In this document: one piece after another, positions 8,450-16,218 of the stretch
How positions within the stretch are numbered: position 1 is the first letter of the stretch
Layout: each line of letters starts with the position of its first letter
Assembly (NCBI RefSeq): GCF_030296915.1
Contig: NZ_AP028031.1
Coordinates: 511,001 to 575,000, forward strand
Length of the DNA: 64,000 nt
Direction of reading: 5' to 3'
From: Anaerostipes hadrus ATCC 29173 = JCM 17467
Lineage (GTDB): Bacteria; Bacillota; Clostridia; Lachnospirales; Lachnospiraceae
The notes under the pieces: model-generated
The model's database searches: none
The model's input: the letters and a program-made list of their open reading frames with translations, nothing else
Told to the model about the DNA's origin: nothing
Translations under genes and position numbers: made by a program

Positions 8450-9403
8450 ATGTTTCAATTAGCAGAAAACAGACAGGAAGCAGGAAGAGAATTAAGAGAT
8501 TGCGTTGTTGAGACATTGCAGGAACTTATGAAGGATGATGACAAAATAACAGCTCTTGAAGCTGATTTGGGTGGAGCAAGTGGATTTACCAAAATTAAAA
8601 AGACAAATCCAGAGCGTTTTATTCAGTGTGGAATTGCAGAAGCTAATATGATGGGAGTTGCAGCTGGATTATCTTTGACAGGGTTTAAACCATTTACGCA
8701 TACATTTGCACCATTTGCGACAAGAAGAGTATTTGATCAGTTATTTTTATCCGGTGCATATGCAGGAAATACAATCAATGTTTATGGCTCAGATCCAGGA
8801 TTTAGTGTGGCATCCAATGGTGGAACTCATACAGCGTGGGAAGATGTAGCATTGATAAGAGAAATCCCAGGAGCAGTTATCTGCGATCCAGCAGATGATG
8901 TACAAATGGAATGGATCATCAAAGAGTTTTTGAAAATGGAAGGAATCCATTATGTAAGGAGTAATCGAAAGGCTGTACGAAATGTATATAAAAAAGGTTC
9001 CTCTTTTAAAATTGGACAGGGAAATATTTTAAAAGAAGGAAAAGATATATTAATTATTGCAGCTGGGCAACTAGTTTCTGAGGCATTGGATTGTGCTGAA
9101 GAATTAGAAAAAGAAGGATATTCTGTAGAAGTTATAGATATGTTCACAATTAAGCCTTTGGATGAAAAATTATTGATCAAGGAAGCAAAAGGGAAAAGCA
9201 AAATTGTAACCATTGAAAATCATTCAATTTATGGCGGACTTGGAAGTGCGGTTTCAGAAGTGATTGCAGAAAATGGAATTTCTGTGCCAGTAAAAAGAAT
9301 TGGTGTCAAAGAAAAATTTGGACAAGTAGGAACAGCAGAATTTTTACAAGAGGAATTTGGATTGACCGCTAAACAGATAAAGGAAACAATTTGTCAATTT
9401 TAA
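8450..9403 (+). CDS. Transketolase, C-terminal subunit
   Basis: A 317-residue partner half with the pyrimidine-binding domain (the catalytic Glu lies in CGIAEANMMG) and the C-terminal transketolase domain (IDMFTIKPLDE onward). The start is ATG 8450, preceded by AAGGGAGGTG. It lies 1 bp after the stop of the N-terminal half, so the two are translated in strict ratio. A frame opening at 8420 lacks its own ribosome site. A split transketolase is normal in clostridia. This is the last gene of the PTS operon. Confidence 0.92.
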   Translation: MFQLAENRQEAGRELRDCVVETLQELMKDDDKITALEADLGGASGFTKIKKTNPERFIQCGIAEANMMGVAAGLSLTGFKPFTHTFAPFATRRVFDQLFLSGAYAGNTINVYGSDPGFSVASNGGTHTAWEDVALIREIPGAVICDPADDVQMEWIIKEFLKMEGIHYVRSNRKAVRNVYKKGSSFKIGQGNILKEGKDILIIAAGQLVSEALDCAEELEKEGYSVEVIDMFTIKPLDEKLLIKEAKGKSKIVTIENHSIYGGLGSAVSEVIAENGISVPVKRIGVKEKFGQVGTAEFLQEEFGLTAKQIKETICQF

Positions 9404-9408
9404 GCTGT

Positions 9409-9442
9409 GAAGGAGCAGAGTAAAAGTTCTGCTCCTTTTTTG
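9409..9442 (+). terminator. Intrinsic terminator of the PTS-transketolase operon
   Basis: AAGGAGCAGA pairs with TCTGCTCCTT around an 8-nt loop, followed by a run of T. Six bases past the transketolase stop. Confidence 0.88.
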
Positions 9443-9533
9443 TGATTGTCTCTTCGGACTAGACTCGCTTTGTTTGATAAGGTATACTGTTTAAAGAAGC
9501 AAAATCTGAAGAATCATAAAGGAGATACAAAAA

Positions 9534-10688
9534 ATGGATTACAACAAACTGGCATTAGAAATGCACGAACAAAACAAAGGTAAGATCGCAGTACGTTCTA
9601 AAGTAACAGTAAAGACAAGAGATGACTTAAGTACAGCTTATACACCAGGAGTCGCAGAACCTTGTCGTAAGATCCGTGATAATAAAGAAGAAGTATATCG
9701 TTATACAGCAAAAGGTAATTTAGTAGCTGTCGTATCTGACGGAACAGCTGTATTAGGACTTGGAGATATCGGCCCAGAAGCAGCAATGCCTGTTATGGAA
9801 GGAAAAGCCCTTTTATTTAAAGAATTTGCAGATATTGATGCATTCCCAATCTGTCTTGATACAAAAGATACAGAAGAGATCATCAAAACAGTCAAGAATA
9901 TCGCACCATGTTTCGGTGGTATCAATTTAGAAGATATTTCCGCACCAAGATGTTTTGAGATTGAAAAACGTTTAAAAGAAGAATTAGATATTCCAGTATT
10001 CCATGATGATCAGCATGGAACAGCCATCGTTGTAGCAGCAGGATTATTAAATGCCTTAAAATTTGTCGGAAAGAAAATGGAAGATGCAAACATTGTGATC
10101 AATGGAGCAGGATCTGCTGGAATCTCTATCTGTAAACTATTATTACAGTTTGGCGCAGGAAATGTTGTCTTAGTTGACCAGAAAGGTGCATTATGTCCAG
10201 GAGAAGACTGGATGAATCCAGCACAGAAAGATATGGCAGAGATCACAAACAAAGAGAAACAGACTGGAACATTAACAGAGATCATCAAAGATAAAGACGT
10301 ATTTATCGGAGTTTCTGCACCAAATATCGTGACAGCCGAAATGGTATCTACTATGGCAGACGATGCGATCATTTTTGCCATGGCAAATCCAACACCAGAG
10401 ATCATGCCAGATGAAGCGAAGAAAGGTGGAGCAAGAGTTATCGCAACAGGAAGATCCGATTTCCCTAATCAGATCAATAACGTATTAGTATTCCCAGGAA
10501 TCTTCAGAGGAGCTCTGGATGCAAGAGCTGGACAGATCACAGAAGAGATGAAGATGGCAGCAGCAAGAGCGATCGCAAGTATCATCAGTGATGATGAGTT
10601 AAATGAAGAGTATATCATTCCAGGTGCATTTGATGAAAGAGTCTGCAAAGCAGTAGCCAAAGCTGTTGCAGAAGAAAGCCAGAAATAA
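9534..10688 (+). CDS. NAD(P)-dependent malic enzyme
   Basis: A 384-residue bacterial short-form malic enzyme that decarboxylates malate to pyruvate. The catalytic Tyr lies in STAYTPGVAEP (about residue 35). The metal/substrate segments FGGINLEDI and FHDDQHGTAI are intact, and the dinucleotide fold shows INGAGSAGISI (about residue 190). Length is typical. It is a single gene with a GGAG site; TATACT at 9483-9488 could be its -10 box but the -35 is poor. Malate decarboxylation would feed pyruvate and reducing power to fermentation. Confidence 0.92.
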   Translation: MDYNKLALEMHEQNKGKIAVRSKVTVKTRDDLSTAYTPGVAEPCRKIRDNKEEVYRYTAKGNLVAVVSDGTAVLGLGDIGPEAAMPVMEGKALLFKEFADIDAFPICLDTKDTEEIIKTVKNIAPCFGGINLEDISAPRCFEIEKRLKEELDIPVFHDDQHGTAIVVAAGLLNALKFVGKKMEDANIVINGAGSAGISICKLLLQFGAGNVVLVDQKGALCPGEDWMNPAQKDMAEITNKEKQTGTLTEIIKDKDVFIGVSAPNIVTAEMVSTMADDAIIFAMANPTPEIMPDEAKKGGARVIATGRSDFPNQINNVLVFPGIFRGALDARAGQITEEMKMAAARAIASIISDDELNEEYIIPGAFDERVCKAVAKAVAEESQK

Positions 10689-10721
10689 ATGATAGAATTA
10701 AATTAAGTACAAGAGCACTTC

Positions 10722-10750
10722 TGTTCAAGAAGTATGTTTTATGATATACT
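10722..10750 (+). promoter_or_regulatory. Probable promoter of the 4-alpha-glucanotransferase gene
   Basis: TATACT at 10745-10750 is a good -10 box. The -35 is weak (TGTTCA at 10722-10727, spacer 17). It lies 49 bp before the chosen start. Confidence 0.45.
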
Positions 10751-10798
10751 ATATTGAGTTGTGAGAAAATTTTAGGAGATTTTAGGAGAATTCATTCA

Positions 10799-12232
10799 AT
10801 GAAAACAAGCGGAATATTATTGCCAATTTTTAGTTTACCATCAGATTACGGAATTGGATGCTTTTCAAAGGAAGCATACAAATTTGTAGATTTTTTAGAA
10901 GAAGCAGGCCAGAAGTACTGGCAGATCCTTCCATTAGGAACGATCGGTGCGGGAAATTCTCCTTATCTTTCGTTTTCAAGTTTTGCAGGAAGTGCATATT
11001 ATATCGACTTAGAACAGTTACTGGAAGAAGGACTTCTTAAGAAAAAAGAACTCGAATCAATTAAGGAAGAAAACAAGGGCAAAGTTGACTATGAGAAAAT
11101 CAGAGAAGATCACAGAAAGCTTTTAAGAAAAGCTTATTTCAGATTTCATCCAGATGAAGATTATAAGAAATTTATCAAAGACAATGAATACTGGATCGGG
11201 GAATATGCAGAATATATGAGCGAGAAGAAAAGTAAATTCCCAGAAAGTTATTTCTGCTTCTGCCAGTATTATTTCCATAAACAGTGGCTTGCGCTGAAGA
11301 AATATGCGAATGACAAAGGAATTCAGATCGTAGGAGATCTTCCATTTTATGTAGCCTTAGATGGAACAGCATTTACATACCACAAAGAATTATTTAAAGT
11401 CGATGAAGAAGGAAAGGCAACGGTTGTAGGTGGATGTCCTCCAGATGCATTTGCAGAAGATGGACAGGTATGGTCCAATCCTGTATATGACTGGGAATAT
11501 CATAAGAAAACAGATTACGAATGGTGGATGAAACGTTTACGTCATAATTTTATGTTATATGATATTTTAAGATTAGACCATTTCAGAGGATTCGATGAAT
11601 ACTTTGAGATTCCAGCAGAAGACGAGACAGCTGTTAATGGAGAATGGGTCAAAGGTCCAGGAATGGATTTCTTTGAAGCAATGAAGAAAGAACTTGGCGA
11701 GAAGAAAGTTATCGCAGAGAACTTAGGATTCTTAACAGACAGCGTGCATAAACTTCTAGATGATACAGGATTCCCAGGAATGAATGTTCTGGAATTTGCA
11801 TTTGGAGCATATGATGACAGCATCTATCTTCCACATAAATACAAAGAAAATAGTGTTGTATACACAGGAACACATGACAATGATACGGTTGTTGGATGGT
11901 ACGAAACATTATCAGAAGATGATAAGAAATTCTTAGAGCATTATTTAAAATACAGTACGATCGAGAGAACAGGAACTGTACATTTAGACTTGATTTCTCT
12001 TGCATTAGAGAGTCGAAGCGATATGGTGATCATCCCACTTCAGGATTATCTTGGATTAGGAAATGAAGCAAGGATCAACACACCATCTACGGTAGGTGGT
12101 AACTGGGAGTGGAGAGTGAAAGAAGAGCAGTTAACAGATGAGTTAAAAGAACTGATCAGAACACTGACAATAAAATATCGTACAGTTGCAGAAGAGAATG
12201 CGAAGAAAGCAGCCGAAGAAGCACAGCAATAG
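10799..12232 (+). CDS. malQ: 4-alpha-glucanotransferase (amylomaltase, GH77)
   Basis: A 477-residue GH77 enzyme that transfers alpha-1,4-glucan segments between maltodextrins or to glucose. The sugar-binding start ILPIFSLPSDYGIG is typical. Catalytic residues are visible: the nucleophile Asp in RLDHFRGF, the acid/base Glu in VIAENLG, and the transition-state Asp in TGTHDND. The start is ATG 10799 with TTAGGAG upstream; the frame also opens at a TTG at 10754, which overlaps the promoter and lacks a ribosome site. It appears monocistronic. Confidence 0.94.
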   Translation: MKTSGILLPIFSLPSDYGIGCFSKEAYKFVDFLEEAGQKYWQILPLGTIGAGNSPYLSFSSFAGSAYYIDLEQLLEEGLLKKKELESIKEENKGKVDYEKIREDHRKLLRKAYFRFHPDEDYKKFIKDNEYWIGEYAEYMSEKKSKFPESYFCFCQYYFHKQWLALKKYANDKGIQIVGDLPFYVALDGTAFTYHKELFKVDEEGKATVVGGCPPDAFAEDGQVWSNPVYDWEYHKKTDYEWWMKRLRHNFMLYDILRLDHFRGFDEYFEIPAEDETAVNGEWVKGPGMDFFEAMKKELGEKKVIAENLGFLTDSVHKLLDDTGFPGMNVLEFAFGAYDDSIYLPHKYKENSVVYTGTHDNDTVVGWYETLSEDDKKFLEHYLKYSTIERTGTVHLDLISLALESRSDMVIIPLQDYLGLGNEARINTPSTVGGNWEWRVKEEQLTDELKELIRTLTIKYRTVAEENAKKAAEEAQQ

Positions 12233-12249
12233 AAGAAATTGATAGAAGA

Positions 12250-12289
12250 AAAAGGATGAAAGAATTTGGGAAATCTTTCATCCTTTTTT
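12250..12289 (+). terminator. Intrinsic terminator after malQ
   Basis: AAAAGGATGAAAGA pairs with TCTTTCATCCTTTT around a short loop and ends in T6. A long, strong stem. Confidence 0.88.
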
Positions 12290-12375
12290 GCATAGAAATA
12301 AAGAAATATGCGTATAAAATAATTGATATTAGATTGTATGGAATATGATGTACCATATAAAGCAATAAAATTAGC

Positions 12376-12404
12376 TTGACGACACAAAATCATAGTGCTA
12401 CAAT
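12376..12404 (+). promoter_or_regulatory. Strong sigma-A promoter of the ABC transporter operon
   Basis: TTGACG at 12376-12381, exactly 17 bp, then TACAAT at 12399-12404. The leader to the first gene is about 80 nt. I see no T-box or other recognisable riboswitch in it. Confidence 0.75.
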
Positions 12405-12491
12405 TTAGTACATAAAAGCATTGAAGTTTTAAAGTTCAGAAGTTTAAAGCCAAGGAATGCAATCGGGAACGATATTAAGGAGGAGAAAAAT

Positions 12492-13496
12492 ATGAGATTA
12501 AAGAAAGTCATGGCAACAGGATTAGTTGCTGCATTAGCATTATCCACAATGGTTGGTTGCTCAAGCAAGAAAGACAGTTCAGACCAGAAGAAGATCGGAG
12601 TCGTTCAGTTAGTAGAACATGATGCTTTAGATGCATCTTACAAAGGGTTTAAGGATGGTCTTGAGAAAGCTGGATATAAAGACGGAGACAAGATCAAGAT
12701 TGAATATAAGAACGCACAGAATGAACAGTCAAATTGCCAGACAATTGCCAAACAATTTGTTACAGATAAGTGCGATCTTGTATTAGCGATCGCAACACCA
12801 GCAGCACAGGCAATGGCCAATGAATCAAAAGATATTCCGATTTTAGTAACAGCTGTTACAGATCCAGCCGATGCCAAACTGGTGAAATCAAATAAAAAAC
12901 CAGGAACAAACGTATCTGGAACATCAGATTTAACACCAGTAGCAAAACAGATGAATCTATTAAAAGAATTAATTCCAAATGCAAAGAAAGTTGCAATGTT
13001 ATATTGTTCTGCAGAAGCAAACTCCAAATTCCAGGTAGGACTTGCGAAGAAAGAAGCAAAGAAATTAGGATTAACAACAGTCGATGCAACGGTATCAGAA
13101 TCCAGTGAGATCCGTCAGGTTGTAGAATCCTTAAAAGGTAAAGTTGATGCAATCTATTCACCAACAGACAACATGATCGCAGCAGGAATCAATACAGTAT
13201 CCATGGTAGCAAATGAAGCTAAGATTCCATTTATCGTAGCTGAAGAAGGAATGTGTACAGGTGGAGGACTTGCAACATACGGAGTTAACTACTACAAGTT
13301 AGGACAGCAGACAGCAAAGCAGGCAGTAAAGATCTTAGAAGGAAAAGCTGAACCAAAAGATATGCCAATTGAATATCAGGAAAATGCGGATCTGATCATC
13401 AATAAAGACACAGTAAAGACATTAGGAATTAAGATTCCAGAGAAGTTAAAAAAAGAAGCTAAGATGGTAACAACACAGAAAAAGAATAATAAATAA
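12492..13496 (+). CDS. ABC transporter substrate-binding lipoprotein, TrpX/DUF534 family
   Basis: A 334-residue lipoprotein: a lysine-rich n-region, a hydrophobic core, then the lipobox MVGC with Cys at about residue 20. The mature part is the ABC_sub_bind fold (VGVVQ-like start IGVVQLVEHDALDA, then SCQTIAKQF-like and NMIAAGI segments). Homologues with this permease and ATPase are called TrpXYZ in streptococci and are linked to tryptophan or other aromatic or amino compounds. The substrate here is not shown by the sequence. It is first in a three-gene operon and has AAGGAGG before its ATG. Confidence 0.87.
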   Translation: MRLKKVMATGLVAALALSTMVGCSSKKDSSDQKKIGVVQLVEHDALDASYKGFKDGLEKAGYKDGDKIKIEYKNAQNEQSNCQTIAKQFVTDKCDLVLAIATPAAQAMANESKDIPILVTAVTDPADAKLVKSNKKPGTNVSGTSDLTPVAKQMNLLKELIPNAKKVAMLYCSAEANSKFQVGLAKKEAKKLGLTTVDATVSESSEIRQVVESLKGKVDAIYSPTDNMIAAGINTVSMVANEAKIPFIVAEEGMCTGGGLATYGVNYYKLGQQTAKQAVKILEGKAEPKDMPIEYQENADLIINKDTVKTLGIKIPEKLKKEAKMVTTQKKNNK

Positions 13497-13528
13497 GATT
13501 TTCTTGCATGTAAGATTACAAGAAGATC

Positions 13529-13562
13529 AGGAAGTGTCTTCCGATTTGCGGGAGGCACTTCT
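13529..13562 (+). terminator. Hairpin between binding protein and permease genes
   Basis: AGGAAGTGTCTTCC pairs imperfectly with GGGAGGCACTTCT, with G-T wobbles, around a 7-nt loop. No T-run follows. It probably stabilises the upstream mRNA or partly attenuates transcription, giving more binding protein than permease, a common arrangement in ABC operons. Confidence 0.5.
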
Positions 13563-13586
13563 GTGCATTTAGAAAAGAGGTAGAAA

Positions 13587-14480
13587 ATGGCATTAATTAC
13601 AAATCTTTATAGTGCATTAGCCCAAGGAACATTATGGGGAATCATGGCACTGGGAGTTTATATTACATTTAGGATCTTAGATATCGCAGACTTATCCTGC
13701 GATGGAACATTTGCACTCGGTGGATGTATCAGTGCAATCCTTATTACAAGGGGAGTCAATCCATTTGTAACATTATTATTTGCACTTGTAGGAGGAATGT
13801 TAGCAGGACTTGTTACAGGCTGGCTGCACACGAAACTTATGATCCCTGCGATCTTGGCAGGTATTTTAACAATGATCGCATTATGGTCCGTTAATATCAG
13901 AGTTATGGGAGGACCAAATGTTTCATTACTTGGAGAAGACACTGCATTTACAAAGGTAATGGATCTGTTAGGAGTAGATCAGACACTGGCAACATTGGTA
14001 GTTGGAGTCATTATTGGAGCCATTGTGATCGCAGCTCTGTACTGGTTTTTTGGAACAGAGATCGGATGTGCACTTAGGGCAACAGGAAACAATGAATTTA
14101 TGGTACGTGCTTTAGGGGGAAATACAGATACATCCAAAGTTTTAGGACTGGTGATTTCTAATGGACTGATCTCAGTATCTGGAGCTTTAGTAGCCCAGAA
14201 CCAAGGATACGGAGATATCAAAATGGGAACAGGATCTATTGTAATTGGTCTTGCATCCATTGTAATCGGAGAAGTTATCTTTGGAAAACGTTTTAACTTT
14301 GCTTATATCCTTGCATCACTGATCGGAGGAGCAATGGTATATCGTATGATCATCTCACTTGTTTTACATTTCGGATTAAGTACCGATGATATGAAATTAT
14401 TCACAGCGATCATCGTAGCATTAGCACTCGGTATTCCTGCTCTCAAATCAAAATATTCACACCGCAGGACACCAGCATAG
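13587..14480 (+). CDS. ABC transporter permease, TrpY type
   Basis: A 297-residue inner-membrane permease of the branched-chain amino-acid/ribose superfamily (COG4120 type), with about eight hydrophobic segments. The conserved loop EIGCALRATGNNEFMVRALGG-like stretch (about residues 153-175) is the contact region for the ATPase. It is in the middle of the operon, 16 bp before the ATP-binding gene. It is partner of the lipoprotein at 12492. Confidence 0.88.
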   Translation: MALITNLYSALAQGTLWGIMALGVYITFRILDIADLSCDGTFALGGCISAILITRGVNPFVTLLFALVGGMLAGLVTGWLHTKLMIPAILAGILTMIALWSVNIRVMGGPNVSLLGEDTAFTKVMDLLGVDQTLATLVVGVIIGAIVIAALYWFFGTEIGCALRATGNNEFMVRALGGNTDTSKVLGLVISNGLISVSGALVAQNQGYGDIKMGTGSIVIGLASIVIGEVIFGKRFNFAYILASLIGGAMVYRMIISLVLHFGLSTDDMKLFTAIIVALALGIPALKSKYSHRRTPA

Positions 14481-14496
14481 AAAGAGGGGCAAAGTT

Positions 14497-15291
14497 ATGT
14501 TAGAAATTAAAAATGTACATAAAACATTTAATAAAGGAACGATCAATGAGAAAAAAGCATTAAATGGAGTCAATCTTCACTTAGATCCTGGGGACTTCGT
14601 AACGATCATCGGAGGAAATGGGGCCGGAAAATCTACAACTCTCAACATGGTAGCAGGAGTCTATCCGATCGATCAAGGAACGATCATTCTAGATGGCAAG
14701 GATATCTCAGATCTTCCAGAATACAAACGTGCCTACATGTTAGGAAGAGTATTCCAGGACCCAATGATGGGAACGGCAGCAGGTATGCAGATTGAAGAAA
14801 ACATGGCAATGGCAAACCGTAGAGGAAAGAAAAGAGGCCTGAGCTGGGGAATCACAAAAAAAGAAAAAGAAATGTTTAAAGAAAAATTACAAATGCTCGA
14901 CTTAGGACTAGAAGATCGAATGACATCCAAAGTAGGACTATTATCCGGAGGTCAGAGACAGGCATTGACACTGCTTATGGCAACACTGAAGAAACCAAGC
15001 CTGCTATTATTAGACGAACACACAGCAGCCCTTGATCCAAAGACTGCGAAGAAAGTACTAGATATCACAGAGAAGATCGTAGCCAGAGATAATCTTACAA
15101 CAATGATGGTAACACATAATATGAAAGATGCGATCAATATTGGAAACCGTCTGATCATGATGAGTGATGGAAAGATCATTTATGATGTGAAAGGGGAAGA
15201 AAAGAAGAAGCTTAAGGTAGCAGATTTATTGCAGAAATTCGAAGAAGCCAGCGGCGGAGAATTTGCAAACGATAGAATGTTGTTGTCTTAA
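14497..15291 (+). CDS. ABC transporter ATP-binding protein, TrpZ type
   Basis: A 264-residue ATPase with Walker A GGNGAGKST (about residue 38), the Q-loop in VFQDPMMG, signature LSGGQRQAL (about 149), Walker B LLLLDEHTA and the switch His in VTHNM. It matches the COG1101 group found with DUF534 binding proteins. The C-terminus ends 36 bp before the first hairpin element. No separate terminator is seen between them, so the hairpin arm may serve as one. Confidence 0.9.
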   Translation: MLEIKNVHKTFNKGTINEKKALNGVNLHLDPGDFVTIIGGNGAGKSTTLNMVAGVYPIDQGTIILDGKDISDLPEYKRAYMLGRVFQDPMMGTAAGMQIEENMAMANRRGKKRGLSWGITKKEKEMFKEKLQMLDLGLEDRMTSKVGLLSGGQRQALTLLMATLKKPSLLLLDEHTAALDPKTAKKVLDITEKIVARDNLTTMMVTHNMKDAINIGNRLIMMSDGKIIYDVKGEEKKKLKVADLLQKFEEASGGEFANDRMLLS

Positions 15292-15304
15292 AATTTTAAT
15301 TTGT

Positions 15305-15316
15305 AGTTGGCCAACT
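15305..15316. repeat. 12-bp perfect palindrome
   Basis: AGTTGGCCAACT, directly between the ATPase gene and the first long hairpin. It may be an operator or part of the termination region; nothing else supports a role. Confidence 0.5.
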
Positions 15317-15327
15317 GTAGATTTCGA

Positions 15328-15559
15328 GTATATGATAAAAAATAAATAAACGATCGGAAGAGCAGCTAGAGAATTTTACTCACGTTTTGTACAGATCGCT
15401 GATCCGCCGGCTTTCCTTGCGTAACTCGCCTTCAAAGGTATTGAAAACCAGAACTTTTTGAGACTCAAACAACGCACCAAGCCGGCTGCGAATCCGTAAA
15501 AAACGTGGCAAAATTCTAATGCTGCTCTTCCGATCGTTTATTTATTTTTTATCATATAC
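15328..15559 (+). other. Long covarying hairpin element 1
   Basis: A 232-bp element. Its outer arms, 15328-15366 and 15521-15559, are a perfect 39-bp inverted repeat. Inside, pairing continues imperfectly. From the 5' side: GAT (15394-15396), CGC, an unpaired TGATCC (15400-15405), stem GCCGGCTT, loop TCCT (15414-15417), stem TGCGT, then AACT. From the 3' side: ACGCA (15472-15476), CC, AAGCCGGC, one unpaired T (15487), GCG, one bulged A (15491), ATC. The same unpaired bases occur in element 2 with different stem pairs. It encodes no plausible protein. It could act as RNA or as folded single-stranded DNA; the strand given is the one on which both elements read alike. Confidence 0.72.
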
Positions 15560-15807
15560 CAGAAGTCTAAAGTGTGGACAATTACAAGATTGGAAAACTT
15601 AAGTGGTGTGTATGTTGAGTGTTATCGTTTTTCAATTTTTGTAGTGACAGACAGTGTTTATTATAAATACCAATAACTTCAGTTCATCAAACTACTCGCT
15701 AAATCGGTGCTTGTTTAAGCCCTTTCATCTTCTGTTAACGAATACAAAAATCATCAACCAATATCGTTTAACATACACACTGTGTAGTGAATTGAATAGT
15801 GTTCCGT
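15560..15807. other. Spacer between the two hairpin elements, no gene seen
   Basis: 248 bp of AT-rich DNA without a convincing reading frame, promoter pair or terminator. Short frames here run into the arm of element 2 and have no ribosome site. Confidence 0.5.
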
Positions 15808-16072
15808 TGTATGAGTCAGAAAGAACAAGAGAAGAAATATTTATAAGAATAAAGGGTGACAACATGAGCACTTTTTGAATGCGTTTTTTACAAATTCGCA
15901 GCGCCCTGTGGTTGATTGTCTGACCGCAGCTGCGGGCATTTTGGCTCGCAGCCAGGAAGTTATCAAAGGAACAGGCGCGGATCAGCGATTTGTAAAAAAC
16001 GCTTTCAAAAATGCGGAGTGTCACCCTTTATTCTTATAAATATTTCTTCTCTTGTTCTTTCTGACTCATACA
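15808..16072 (-). other. Long covarying hairpin element 2, opposite orientation
   Basis: A 265-bp element whose arms, 15808-15861 and 16019-16072, are a perfect 54-bp inverted repeat with no similarity to the arms of element 1. Read on the minus strand the core has the same order as element 1: CAAAT, CGC, unpaired TGATCC (plus coordinates 15979-15984), stem GCGCC-TGT, TCCT (15967-15970), stem TTGAT, AACT (15958-15961). The 3' side has ATCAA (15912-15916), CC (15910-15911), ACA-GGGCGC, unpaired T (15900), GCG and a bulged A (15896). The apical part forms its own GCTGCG/CGCAGC stem. Weaker pairing extends outward (GTGTT/AACAC). Confidence 0.72.
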
Positions 16073-16100
16073 TGCAACACCATTACAATCAAAATTATAC

Positions 16101-16129
16101 TTGCTATTTCCCCACACGGGTGTTATAGT
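16101..16129 (+). promoter_or_regulatory. Sigma-A promoter of the pantothenate operon
   Basis: TTGCTA at 16101-16106, a 17-bp spacer and TATAGT at 16124-16129. It starts 29 bp outside hairpin element 2. Confidence 0.65.
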
Positions 16130-16135
16130 TAACAT

Positions 16136-16212
16136 CTGGATGGTATTCTTGAAAGAAATCATACCGGCAAATCAATTTAACTTAGAACATCACCCGCAGG
16201 AAAGCAGGTGAT
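16136..16212 (+). promoter_or_regulatory. Structured leader of the pantothenate operon
   Basis: Two hairpins can form between the promoter and the first start codon: GGTAT (16142-16146) with ATACC, and ATCACC (16189-16194) with GGTGAT (16207-16212). The second stem holds the AGGTGA that would serve as ribosome site for the ATG at 16219. The position resembles that of the 'pan' RNA motif known upstream of pantothenate genes in Firmicutes, but I cannot verify a match from memory of the consensus. Confidence 0.35.
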
Positions 16213-16218
16213 ACATGT

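Noticed and set aside
12405..12491. Possible T-box or tryptophan riboswitch before the ABC transporter
   Set aside because: The leader is only about 80 nt and shows no T-box sequence, specifier loop or terminator.
15654..16128. Open frames of 70-99 codons across hairpin element 2, on both strands
   Set aside because: They read through the inverted arms, so both strands give similar peptides. There is no ribosome site and no protein-like composition; the covarying fold explains the sequence better.
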